Shown: piece after piece, positions 48,101-57,529 of the stretch
How the letters are laid out: each line of letters opens with the position of its first letter
How positions within the stretch are numbered: position 1 is the stretch's first letter
Assembly (NCBI GenBank): GCA_021234155.1
Contig: JAJEKV010000061.1
Span: forward strand, 1-64,000
Length of the DNA stretch: 64,000 nucleotides
Origin: Isoetes taiwanensis
Taxonomy: Eukaryota > Streptophyta > Lycopodiopsida > Isoetales > Isoetaceae
Reading direction: 5' to 3'
The notes under the pieces: generated by a model
Seen by the model: only the letters and a program-made list of their open reading frames with translations
The model's database searches: none
What the model was told of the DNA's origin: nothing
Translations under genes and position numbers: made by a program

Positions 48101-49123
48101 TGGCCGGATATCCATATTGGGGCTAGTTGCTGCAGGACCACCCTATTCTAAATCTTTGTTGAGCGCAAGATTCTAACCGGCATGAAGCCTCGCATGATTT
48201 CATAAGACGCGCCCAACTCTCCGCATATTAGACTGTTGCAGCAGACGCTTCAAAACAAACTTCAAAACCGTGGAACTCAGAGTACGTTGCAGGAGCTTGG
48301 AAATCGTGGCAAAACCTATCATAAAAAAATTATAAGGAACCCAGTAGAAATGGACAGAAGGAATACTGAAACCATGGCGGAATCTTGGTAGGAAGCATAG
48401 ATCGGTGTAACAGCCGGCCAAGCCTAGCCTAAGGCAGCATAAAAACTACCAATCTTAAATGTCGCATTTGTGACCATGACCACATCTTTTTGAACATAGT
48501 CTTCACCGAAATCAAAAGCACAACTTGCTGCAATTGGATACACTGTCCGTCAAAATCTGAGGCATCATTCTGCCCAAATTGTTTAAATACCCTATATGTG
48601 TGTAAACTGCAAAAGGTTATTCCAATCTTCAAGAATCAACCTTCCAGGCTTTGAAATCAAGCAAAACGAGGTGATTTAAGCCACATATCTGAGAACCCAA
48701 TTCCAAATCAAAGCCGAAAATGGCGAAATGCCATCAATCTAAACTGAAAATCTTCCAACTATAACAAATCGTCAAAAGAGATGATGCAAATATGATGAAT
48801 CAGACTCGTGTAATCCATCAACCTTTTCCTGGAGTCGCTCTGCCCAGCTCCGGCTCCGTCAGAATGTGGGCACTGCTTAAATGAGCTGCAAAACCCAAAG
48901 CCCATTCAAGATCACCAAACAAATCCACGCAACACAACCCAAAAACAGAAGAAACTATTCTTACGCTTCCATTTCCTGATCTTTTCTTTGTGGGAGGCTC
49001 TGCACCCTGTTCATTGCCAGATCCAGACTCCAAATTATCACTTCCAGACCAGCTTTCATATTCATCTTCCTTTCCTTCAGCAGCAAGATGCGGTACTTCT
49101 TGAAATGGTAACGTTGTTACCAT
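45180..49123 (-). CDS. Multi-exon gene, unrecognised
   Basis: Several splice-bounded, coding-like pieces run on the minus strand. The likely first exon, 49123 to about 48967, starts MVTTLPFQEV, is acidic and Ser/Gly-rich (GKEDEYESWSGSDNLESGSG), and ends at gtaaga. Later pieces include a frame at about 47310-47240 (GVQSPQGISASRSILRHFID), one at about 46860-46690 between a cag acceptor and a gt donor (VVNYVLEKLVVEKPAEESGS, SLWSWQQQPKPVIEILRNQQ) with one in-frame stop, one at 46600-46106 (RLVGHVDAGFVTLRCLQSNQ, WLLGEFQFQFGDEYL) and one at about 45508-45200 (LGSSIEFRCMDYIQCSLTIL, MLHAFRIWLSGPITNLIGSF) ending near gtaacc. The product looks large, helical and acidic at the start. I could not name the family. 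The in-frame stop and frame changes mean it may be broken or misassembled. Exon borders are approximate. Confidence 0.45.
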
Positions 49124-49129
49124 AGTCTC

Positions 49130-49480
49130 TCCAAAAATCTAGCACGACACTCCATGGGCTATTTTATTTTTGTGTATTTTCATCAAAAATCCACTCACAA
49201 TAAATATGCAAACGTCATCGTAATAATTGCAATCTGCACCTTACCTTTTGCAATAAATGGCTAACCAATTTTATTTACCACCTGCCTAGCAATCTCGTAC
49301 CCACTTTTAATGGCTACGACCTCCATTTCTCGATCCAATGGTCTTGAGATGTGGGGCAAAACCACATAATTCTCAGAAATCTTGGAAAAAGAAAAAAATA
49401 TCACAGAAAGTTAAAAACCTAGAAACTAGCACTACCTCTTTAACTTTGCATTTAATTTTGACGTTCTTGACTGATGGTGT
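49130..49480. promoter_or_regulatory. Probable upstream region of the minus-strand gene at 45.2-49.1 kb
   Basis: The interval between the likely start codon (49123) and a family B repeat is about 350 bp. It should hold the 5' UTR and promoter if the gene call is right. I see no convincing TATA box or other named element. Confidence 0.25.
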
Positions 49481-49484
49481 AGAT

Positions 49485-49734
49485 CAAATCTCTAAATCCG
49501 ATGGCCCAGATTAAAAGCCCCAAATAAGGGGTGGCAACATCCGGGGTCGTTGATCAAGAGACGCTCGCTCAAGCGGCAAAGTGGCGACACCTCAATCTCC
49601 AACAACAAGGGGGCTGCTTGAGGTGATTTGAGGTGTCACCGTCTCGACCGTTGATCTCAAAGTTGGACGGCTCACGCAGTGACACCCAAATCTCTACTTA
49701 TAAGGGGGCAGCTTATATAATTGTATATATATAA

Positions 49735-49800
<66 letters not shown>

Positions 49801-49822
49801 AGTTTTTGTACTATGAGGGGTT
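49485..49822 (+). mobile_element. Dispersed repeat family B, copy 2
   Basis: Landmarks are aaaagccccaaataagggg, gcgacacctcaatc, aagggggctgcttgaggtg, accgttgatctcaaag, caaatctctacttataaggg and gcttatataattgtatatat. Then come actgata, a TA tract of about 60 bp and the cap caagtttttgtactatgagg. The copy at 36378-36645 is its inverse. GACGGC-type and AAAGCCCC words link it to families A and C. Confidence 0.8.
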
Positions 49823-49939
49823 GTATTGGAAGAGGTGTACTACGAGGGATTTTGCAAAGTCAACAGGTTGCAAAGACTTTATTAACCTGTTATTGTTTCT
49901 TTGAGTGAGAATTTATACCATGTGAAACCTAAATAACAT

Positions 49940-50115
49940 AAACTCCAAATACTAAACCTGAGAGTAACCCTTAAAATCATGAACCCTAGACCCTAAACCA
50001 ATGCTAATAGTCAATAGTTACTCTGATCGTAAATCTTAAAGCCTTTAACCTAAAACCCACATATCAAGGGACATTACAAATCTTGGGCACTATGGGTATG
50101 TACCTCTAGGGATAC
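49940..50115 (+). repeat. Repeat D, copy 1 (accctaaacc-containing)
   Basis: Shared with 61805-61980 in the same orientation. Words include gaaccctagaccctaaacca, atgctaatagtcaatagtta, ctctgatcgtaaatctta, aagggacattaca and gggtatgtacctctaggg. The accctaaacc words resemble plant telomere units but do not form an array. In both places repeat D follows a TA-ended family element. Confidence 0.75.
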
Positions 50116-50119
50116 TGAT

Positions 50120-51740
50120 AATTTTGCATTGCTTCCAAAGATGCAATGTGCGACAGAAGGTCTATCATGCCAACTATTAGTGTTGTAAAGGATGGGAGAG
50201 CTTGTCTATCCTTTAATCAAGAGTTTGTTAGGAAAGTTTTATAATGTGAGGGGAGAGCTCTAACTCCTGAAGTGGAATCTAGCTCTAAATAGAATGGAGT
50301 GTGTTAAGACGGTGGTAGTTTATCTATTTATTAGACTTTGGCTTTGTCGACGTGTGTCAATGTAATGGGTAGTTAACACAAACGTACTTGAAGCCAGGTT
50401 AAATAGATGTGCGAGGATGTTGCAAATGTTTACATGTTTATACATATGGTCAAAGATACAACTAAATGGTAGGCATAATATTAAACTATACTTGGGCTAA
50501 TGGCCTTGCAAGATTTCATAGCCAAATTTCAGACAATAGAAGATAAATAAGAAGCTCTATTTCTATAATTTAAAACTCGACATCACCACTATTGCATGCA
50601 TCCTATTTGAAGATTCGTTTCAAAATAGTCTGCACATAGTTTTATCTTAAGAAAATTATCCAAATCTCACCGTGGGGCAATATGAATATATGGTTGCACA
50701 TGTTTGCTTTTGATGGAGGGGGAAATCTAATATATGAACATAGAAGCTTAGGAAAGAAGTCCTGATGTTTTCACATGAAATCTAGTTTAGATGGCAATAT
50801 GGCATTCACTTCATTTTAAATGGCAACATGACATTCACTTCACTTAAATTTACAATCCCTTGCTGAAGAGCACTCCCTTGTGTTTGCATATGTTCCAAGA
50901 TATGTATGTGTGGATATAAAACATCTACCTTTTCTCCAACTACAAACGACCATTAGCTACAAACTACAAACAGCCATTAGCTGTGCAAAAGATTCCCTTG
51001 CAACCAAAAGAGTTTGCTCGTAGGCTCCCAAACAAAGCATATCTAGCAATAAATTCTTCTACAATCTTCTCATTTCTGTAACTTTTGCTGCCAATATACA
51101 ATGTTTTATAAAGTTCACGCACAATCAGAAATTGTTAATGTCAATAAAAATTCTTATTCCTTTTGTTTCTCAACCTTGGGATCAAACACATACATTGCAA
51201 TATGCTCAATTCATGGTTGAGAATCAACTGCATTTTCTACCACTTATCGATAAAATCATTCTATTTCATCGCAACGCGAGACATGAGTCATTAGCTGGGG
51301 TCTCTTAGAAAGGTCAGTACTATAACAACAGCTGAACTCTCTATCATTTCAAATTACGAGTTGATAAAGTGCCCTCTGATTGCAGATATACAAAGGCACT
51401 GGGAGGCCACCGAATGAGGTTCTGGTTCTCTCAAAGTTGATATGCTCTTATGTTTCCAAATTGAAGCGTAAGATGCATCAGGTCATTGTCATTTTCATTC
51501 AAAAGGGTGAAGTCTAAGAAAAACATTTCCAATACATGTGTCGCGTACATAGAACAAAACCTTGTTACGACAATAAATATCAACTGCATTGTTTCTTTAG
51601 CCGATCTTCCTGAATCTAATTAGCTCAGTGGGAATAAGCACTCAGTTGTAGATTAGGTCAATTATAAGGCTTATAGCTCACAAACTGTAAAAAAAAACCA
51701 AACTTCAAGACACATGATACTACATGATAACATATTGTAC
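50120..51740. other. Intergenic, no gene recognised
   Basis: Short frames only. A 24-bp word, aca(a/g)caaacgaccattagc / aaactacaaacagccattag, is doubled near 50940-50980. I looked here on the minus strand for the next ABC-transporter exons (signature and Walker B) and did not find them. Confidence 0.4.
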
Positions 51741-51745
51741 CTAAC

Positions 51746-51862
51746 CATGCAGGCCTGCAGTATTCTGTGTTAAAACATCCTTAAGATGAGATCTTTCAAG
51801 TGTCTTCCAAAGATCCGGATCACTATGCTCCTCAAATGAATCCAAGTTGAACCGGACAGTTC
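51746..51862 (-). CDS. ABC transporter C-family (MRP-type) exon
   Basis: ABCC proteins pump glutathione and other conjugates, in plants mostly into the vacuole. This exon lies between a clean acceptor (ccgcag at the 51862 side) and a gt donor (gttagg after 51746). It reads GTVRFNLDSFEEHSDPDLWK then TLERSHLKDV without interruption. The segment is the stretch just after the Q-loop of the second nucleotide-binding domain in ABCC1/2-type pumps, where S-G-T-V/L-R-x-N-L-D-P-F and D-x-D-L-W-x-A-L-E are nearly invariant. The usual Pro after D is Ser here. The rest of the gene was not found with confidence. A minus-strand stretch near 52750-52680 (EEDSGIIE, then GLALRI) might be a decayed upstream exon. 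The likely state is an exon fragment or a gene whose other exons are unrecognisable. Confidence 0.7.
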
Positions 51863-51869
51863 CTGCGGA

Positions 51870-53355
51870 ATGAAAAGGTCTAAACCGACCTGGACAACAC
51901 AAAAGCTAGGACCAACTTATGCATAAAAACTTGTTGATGCCCCATGCCCTCAAGATGCATGCAATTGTTGCTGAATAGAAAGACTTGTTGGCAATGGTCT
52001 CCTAGGGCATCCAAGCTGAGGAATGTCTGTACTATAATTCAAAACTGGAGCATACCTAGTTCATAAGCCAAATGGCCCCTGGAAAACACAAAATCCAGGA
52101 TCAAAACGTTGAGAATTTCTGCAAGAAGATAAGCATGAACATCACAGTTTCTAGCTTATTTATCAATTATTTTGACTAGAAAAATCTAACTATTTAGCTG
52201 TCATAATTCTCATCAGAATCAGGATCACGCCCCGCCTCAAATAATGGCAACTAAGCTTTTCTGATCTAAGCTTTTCTCAATGCTCCTTGGCCCATTGAAA
52301 GGCCTTCAACCAGCTTGGCTTGTCTACTTTGCTTACCTTGTCTTCTTTGCTCTCAGCACAGAGGTACAGAGTTTCTGTTCCAGTATTGACATAGAACTTC
52401 TTGGAGGGATGATATTTGCAGCCAAATTCAAACAGCGTTATCAGATAAAAAACTCAGATCACTATGTCGCTCACACAAGACAAGTTTATTAGCTGAATAC
52501 TTCCTTTGGGTGGCAAAGGTCGAAAAAAAAGGACCTCTATGCTCTATGCTCTTCAAATCACAAAAAAACTGGAAAAGAGTTGCAGGCTATCACATGCCTT
52601 GCAGAGAGCGGTTCTGCTATGGCACTAGAAGAACCAACATATATGTTGTTCTTTCCCCCTATCGTTGCATTTCTGTAATACTGGGGAGTTTTCTACCTAA
52701 TGTGATTCGGAGAGCAAGGCCGACAACAACCTCAATTATCCCAGAATCTTCCTCTTAGCTGGATATGAAGAAAGCTCTTAGATCTGAAAAAAAATTAACA
52801 TACATCAGAAGATCATAGCCATCATTTATTTGGAGGCAAATAAAGGATGCGATAAGTAAATCGTAAAGGTGCCTGCACTTGAAAATCCTGTTGAAACACT
52901 TTCAAGGATCCTATTGAACGCCTGCGGTTGAAAAGCAAAGGAGAAAATAAACGACTAGCCCTACGTTTTACAGTTTATTTGAACCATTTCCGGCCTTAGG
53001 GCTAAGATTTGAGAGGCAAAAGCACATAAGAAAACCCTGTTAAGTCAATAATAAAAAACATTCCTTCTCTATCTTGCAGGCTGAAGTCGCACCAGAAGGC
53101 CAAGAAGCAACTATAACAAAATAGAAAAAAGCTAACAAAACAATATATTCTGCATGTGGCAGGCCGATGCCATACATTAGACAGTCATACACACAGCAAC
53201 CCCCGCCATTCATGTTCAAGCTCCAAGAGACTGATATAGATCAGAGAAATATGCTCAGATCAAAGAATCTATAAAGAAATATCAACATCATCCAGGTTGA
53301 TTTTGAGTAAGGAAGCTTGTTTTTCTTACAGATCTGTGCTAAACCAGCAATTATA
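51870..53355. other. Intergenic or intronic, no certain exon
   Basis: Plus-strand frames at 52280-52492 and 52510-52758 carry no motif. Part of this stretch may be intron of the ABCC gene or of the gene beginning near 55010. Confidence 0.35.
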
Positions 53356-53359
53356 ACGA

Positions 53360-55014
53360 TCAATTATCAAGAATATGTGGTATGGAAAATTTAACCAGCA
53401 ATAAAGAATGCGATATAAGATGTTCTTTTGGCCAATTCTGAAAAGAAATTACCTCATGATGAAAATTTGTGCCTTCACTTGACATATAAAAGATCCGTTT
53501 TATGGGTGACGGAAGTCGACGAATAGAATTTCGTTCCTGAAAATTGTTTGGACATAACTTAACACCTCTCAATCTGCTGGATAACAAAATTACGTACCTT
53601 GTCTACAGCGGACTCTGAACCATCATATGGATGAGAGATTTCATTTTGCCCTCTGATAATTGTGCCATTCTGTGAAGAAACATTTAGGCAGAAGAATTAG
53701 AGGTTAGTAATGCACACCATAAAATAGTGCTGTAAACATAAGTTAAATATTTCAATGGGCCAATCTTCTTCAAGATGTCTAAACTCTGAATGTGAATTCC
53801 ACATTTTGTAGTTTGCAACATGGACAAAAGACTCGTTGCTATTTCCAACTTTAGCTAAATAGGAAAAGTATGTGGATGCCACGACGTGCCTTTCTAAAGA
53901 AGATAACAGAGCGTGAATTTCTGAATGTGAATTCCACATTCTGTAATTTGCAACATGGACAAATGACTCATTGCTATTTCCAAATTTACCTAAATAGGAA
54001 ATGCTACAACATGCCTTGCTAAAGAAGATAACAGAGTGTATGTGTCCGTACATGCTTTTATAAAGCAAATAACAGGCTATAATTAAAGGAAGGGACTGAC
54101 ATTCAACTCACACCCAAGTGTAAGTCGATCATTTGTGCACACTGCAGGGAGCACGAGGCTGTCAATAGATATCCGTGAAACACGTGAGAAAAGGTAAATA
54201 GCTGCATGAAGCGATTGCAAAAATATTCGAGCTCCTGCAAAGAAGAAATTCCCAATGCTGCAAAACCACAAATTGTTGGCTTTAATAGAACAGAATTGTT
54301 TCTACAACGTAACGCTTTTCGGCAAACCACATGGTGAAAGTGGAAATTAATATCATACAAATAAGACGACAGAAGAGTCCACTATGCAAAACAAATACAT
54401 CTTGGAAGGGTCTGTCATAGACAGCAGTATTTATTCTCCTTCACACTAAGGACCAAATTGTATACTACAATGTCTGGCCATCTGAATGGCAGCCCCATCA
54501 GTAGCGAATGTGAATATACATGAATAGAGCTTCTATGTTTAAGCTATAGCTATCAAGTTAGTGCATCTGAAGACTTGCCTACCAAAGGAAAAAACAAAAA
54601 AAAAGGGTGCTAAAACATTTGAATACAATGCTAAGGACAACAGGAAAAGTAGTATTACCTTTGCCTTTGCTGCTCCGCTTGCTTCCGCCCAACATCACTT
54701 AGAAATTCCCCAAGTGCAGTGCCCACTCGTTCATTGACCACTTCTGCAAATGCCTTGCCAAGGAAAAAGGCGTTTAAAATGGCTTTGCTCTCTTCGTCTC
54801 CTGTTCCTGAATAAAGCACATCATTCAATAAATCGTCCAGAATATCTGCCGGGGCCATTGTTGCCTGCTCGAATTGGCAAAGCCGTTCTTCCTGCTTGGA
54901 AATCGACTGGATTGAGTGAAGAAAATGAAATGCGGGTAGAATAGATAGAGAGGCGAGAGGGGATGGAGAGGAATCGCCCACTAGGCGTGATGGTCACCAT
55001 AGCCATCTCTCTAA
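53360..55014 (-). CDS. At4g13200-like chloroplast protein gene
   Basis: Proteins of this type are small, plastid-located and found with plastoglobules; their biochemical role is unknown. The likely start at 55014-55012 opens a Ser/Arg-rich, acid-poor stretch, MAMVTITPSGRFLSIPSRLS, typical of a chloroplast transit peptide, continuing to RAGNNGPGRYSG. After a one-base frame change near 54825 the sequence reads SGTGDEESKAILNAFFLGKA and FAEVVNERVGTALGEFLSDV, then GRKQAEQQRQ and a gt donor. This is the conserved family core (F-L-G-K-A, N-E-R, E-F-L-S, Q-A-E-Q-Q). Downstream, splice-bounded pieces at about 53668-53598 (NGTIIRGQNEISHPYDGSES) and 53537-53453 (ERNSIRRLPSPIKRIFYMSS) are plausible 3' exons, but their link is inferred. 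The frameshift means the gene is either broken or contains an assembly indel. Family identity is from memory of the core motif. Confidence 0.55.
53786..54045. repeat. Tandem duplication of ~135 bp
   Basis: Two copies start with ctgaatgtgaattccacatt at 53786 and 53921, and share tttgcaacatggacaaa, gactc(g/a)ttgctatttcca, cctaaatagga-type sequence and ctaaagaagataacagag. The second is about 10 bp shorter. They lie inside what would be an intron of the At4g13200-like gene. Confidence 0.85.
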
Positions 55015-55019
55015 ACCTA

Positions 55020-55440
55020 GTCTGGCACAAGAGAAGCTGTTTCAAATTTCTGTTGCTGTAGCTCAACCAAAAGGCTAAATCGAGTCTGAGAATTTCACTG
55101 AACTCACTCTTGTTGTTTGTTTGCCCTACAAATCCGACCACAAATCCAAGATAGAAAGTTCACAGATTCGAAAAGCGTCCGGGTCCGACCAGCAAGTCAC
55201 AAATTTGAACTGCCGGATGCTCCAAATTGGAAAGCAGAGGAGGAAAAAGGCTTATGCGACCAGACCCGTCCATTATGCAAAGGGAGCTGTCGGAAGGAAG
55301 AGCCATATCTGGCATGTCCGAAGAAGACGGACCTTGCCTCAACACCTTGAATTTGAATCTAATGGATGTCTGCTCGTAGAGGTTTAGTGGAAGCTTTGTA
55401 TTTGTGTCATTAATTTTTGCTGCCAACTTATAACAAGGCA
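55020..55440. other. Upstream region of the minus-strand chloroplast-protein gene
   Basis: Overlapping open frames on both strands (55117-55387 plus, 55441-55160 minus) have no recognisable motif. The interval ends at a family C repeat. It should contain the promoter and 5' UTR of the gene starting at 55014, but no specific element is clear. Confidence 0.3.
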
Positions 55441-55469
55441 TTAATTACACTAAATAAATTATTGAAGGA

Positions 55470-55882
55470 AAATGCCCTAATTTCAAGGATGGACGGTCTA
55501 CATAAAATGCCCCAATTGAATCCCTAGATCTAACGGGCCACATCAAAAGCCCCAAATAAAGGGGGCTGCTTGGGGTTGATTGAAGTGTCACCGTCTGGAC
55601 CGTCCATCTCAGAGATGGACGGCCGAGATCAATCTTTACCAACAATTTCCTTGCACCTTCCTTAGGCTTAAAATCAAGGGCCACGATTTCTCACGTGCCC
55701 GATCGACGGCCCAGGGATGGGGTGCATGCCCCATGCATGCCCCATGCATGCCCCCCCATCAAATCCAAGGGCCATTGTCGCGACACCTCAAAAAATCGAC
55801 GGCCAGGAATAATCTCTACAAACTTTCACCCCCCCATAGGACCCATAATATAATTGTATATATACAAGTATTTGTACTATCA
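55470..55882 (+). mobile_element. Repeat family C, copy with TA core and cap
   Basis: The first part (55470-55640) shares agccccaaataaagggggct, accgtctggaccgtccatct and cagagatggacggccgagat with the left arms at 30.2 and 61.7 kb. The second part (55660-55855) is the inverse of 30411-30600 (gggccacgatttctc, three gcatgcccc words, gacggccaggaataatctct). It ends ataattgtatatatacaagt and the cap caagtatttgtactatcagg (55865-55884). Both arm types therefore occur head to tail here, unlike the foldback arrangement at 30 kb. Confidence 0.8.
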
Positions 55883-55885
55883 GGG

Positions 55886-56095
55886 AGTGTACGGAGTGAA
55901 ATGTACGTATGTTGGGAAATATAGATTTGCTAAGTTTCTATAAGATTTCTAAGTATACTAACATTCAATTAAGACTACCCAATATTCTAAAAAGATTCTA
56001 TAAGATTCTTCGTGGTTTTCCATGAATCTATCAAGATTCCCCAAGATACTGCGAGTATTCATCAAGATCATATAAAGATTCATTGCAAGCCACAC
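55886..56095 (+). repeat. Post-cap module and short AAGATTC array
   Basis: Just after the cap come gggagtgtacggagtgaaat, gttgggaaatata, ctaagtttctataagattt and agactaccca, then several AAGATTC words to about 56075. The first part recurs at 63050-63170 without a TA core. The same order (cap, agtgta module, minisatellite) is seen inverted at 43.3 kb. Confidence 0.75.
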
Positions 56096-56099
56096 CCAA

Positions 56100-57525
56100 T
56101 GTGAATGATATACCAAGATTTCCTTATAACAAACTTTCCACATCTTTATCTCATGTACTCTGTAGACAGTTTGTACATTTTAACTTTGGTGGTAAATTTG
56201 AAGCCACTAGCTTCAAATATAGTGTGAGAGGACTACAGTTCCCAGACGCATATACTGAGAAAAATGTTAGCCAACTGCCATCTAAAGAATGTCTCTTAGA
56301 AAATAGAATTTTGTAAAAGTAAACGAATGGTCCATGCCTAGAATGGTGACAGAAAAATTGCAAAAAGGATTAAGATGAAATTATGTAACACAACTAGATC
56401 AGTAGTGAAAAATTTAGAAACATGTGTTGTCTCAATGCAGATCAAAAACAAAAATTTTGCGAGAACCGGATGATCCGCTTGCAAACCTAGTATTAATTTT
56501 ATGGAAAACCTAGCAATTCCATACAGTTCTTGATTCATGTCATGGAACATTTTGTAGCTAAAATATGTGGTCAAACTCACCTCTTCAAATAGAGTTCAAA
56601 TGATTTTGCACAACTTGAATGTGATTTGGGTTCTTTATGTTCCTTATGCCTAACATAGAACTTGCTATCACTCCTCATCCCCTTTTCATATATCCTTTTC
56701 AGTGGTTGTCTCGATGTAATCGGCTTCGGGAGTGGCCAAATTCTCGTTTTCAGGGAACTTCTATTGAGGGGCCTAAAGAGAATTATAAGATAATCGAGGC
56801 CCAGCAACAATACATTGCACTAATTTAAAACTGTTTTCGATATTAAAAGAAAGAAAAAGTTCCATATTTTTTGTTCAAATAGAGACAGTTTGAATAGGGT
56901 TTGACATCCGAGAAAAGAAGGCATCACGGTTGCAACGGGTTAAAATAAGTATCGACTTAGGTCTTGTGGAAAAGAACGAAAGCAAGTGAGGTGATCTTAT
57001 GCGCCGAATGTCGAAAGTTGCGCCACTTTTAGTTCTGCCCTGATCGTATACCTCAACTATACGGTCCAACTCCAACTAAGTATACAAATCTGCAAAATCT
57101 AAAACTTGTGTCTACCATATCTTTGTTATAGCAGAACCGGAGTAAGCATGTGCCTCAACATTGCGGGATAAATAAGCATCCGCTCCAAGCATCTACAGAT
57201 AAAACAATTAGGATGTTTCTCCAAAATGCCTAAGCTAGCATATAGATCCATCCTCCAACAGAAGTTCTTTTGCTGCACCAAGCATATCCGTATGCTTTTT
57301 AACTTCAGAACATGTGATTTTCTCATCAAAAGGCTTAAACACGGGCATTTGTATCATCCCGAGGCGGTTTTGCAACATGATCCCTACAGATCCAGAGCAC
57401 TTCATCCGAACCACGGTTCGGGTGGCCATCTTCAAAGTTGCATATCACCAAGATCGTAAAGTATAGAATAAGCAAAACGATGGAAGCCCCTAAACACTTT
57501 CAATAACGCCCGTATAGATCATCTC
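56100..57525. other. Unassigned; possible decayed minus-strand exons
   Basis: Minus-strand frames at 57435-57235 (PVFKPFDEKITCSEVKKHTD, GAAKELLLEDGS) and 56810-56577 look partly coding and the latter ends at a gt donor. They lie where the C-terminal exons of the trehalase should be, but I see neither the QWD-x-P-x-GW-x-P signature nor the C-terminal GGGGEY motif. They may belong to a different gene. Confidence 0.3.
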
Positions 57526-57529
57526 GTTT

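Noticed and set aside
45180-49123. Assignment of the unrecognised gene to a Mediator subunit or Fanconi protein
   Set aside because: The resemblance was only an impression; no diagnostic motif could be pointed to.
49975-50010. Interstitial telomeric array
   Set aside because: Only two or three accctaaa-type words occur, with no head-to-tail run, and the same stretch is part of dispersed repeat D.
56577-57435. C-terminal exons of the trehalase gene
   Set aside because: Frames here look partly coding but contain none of the conserved C-terminal trehalase motifs.
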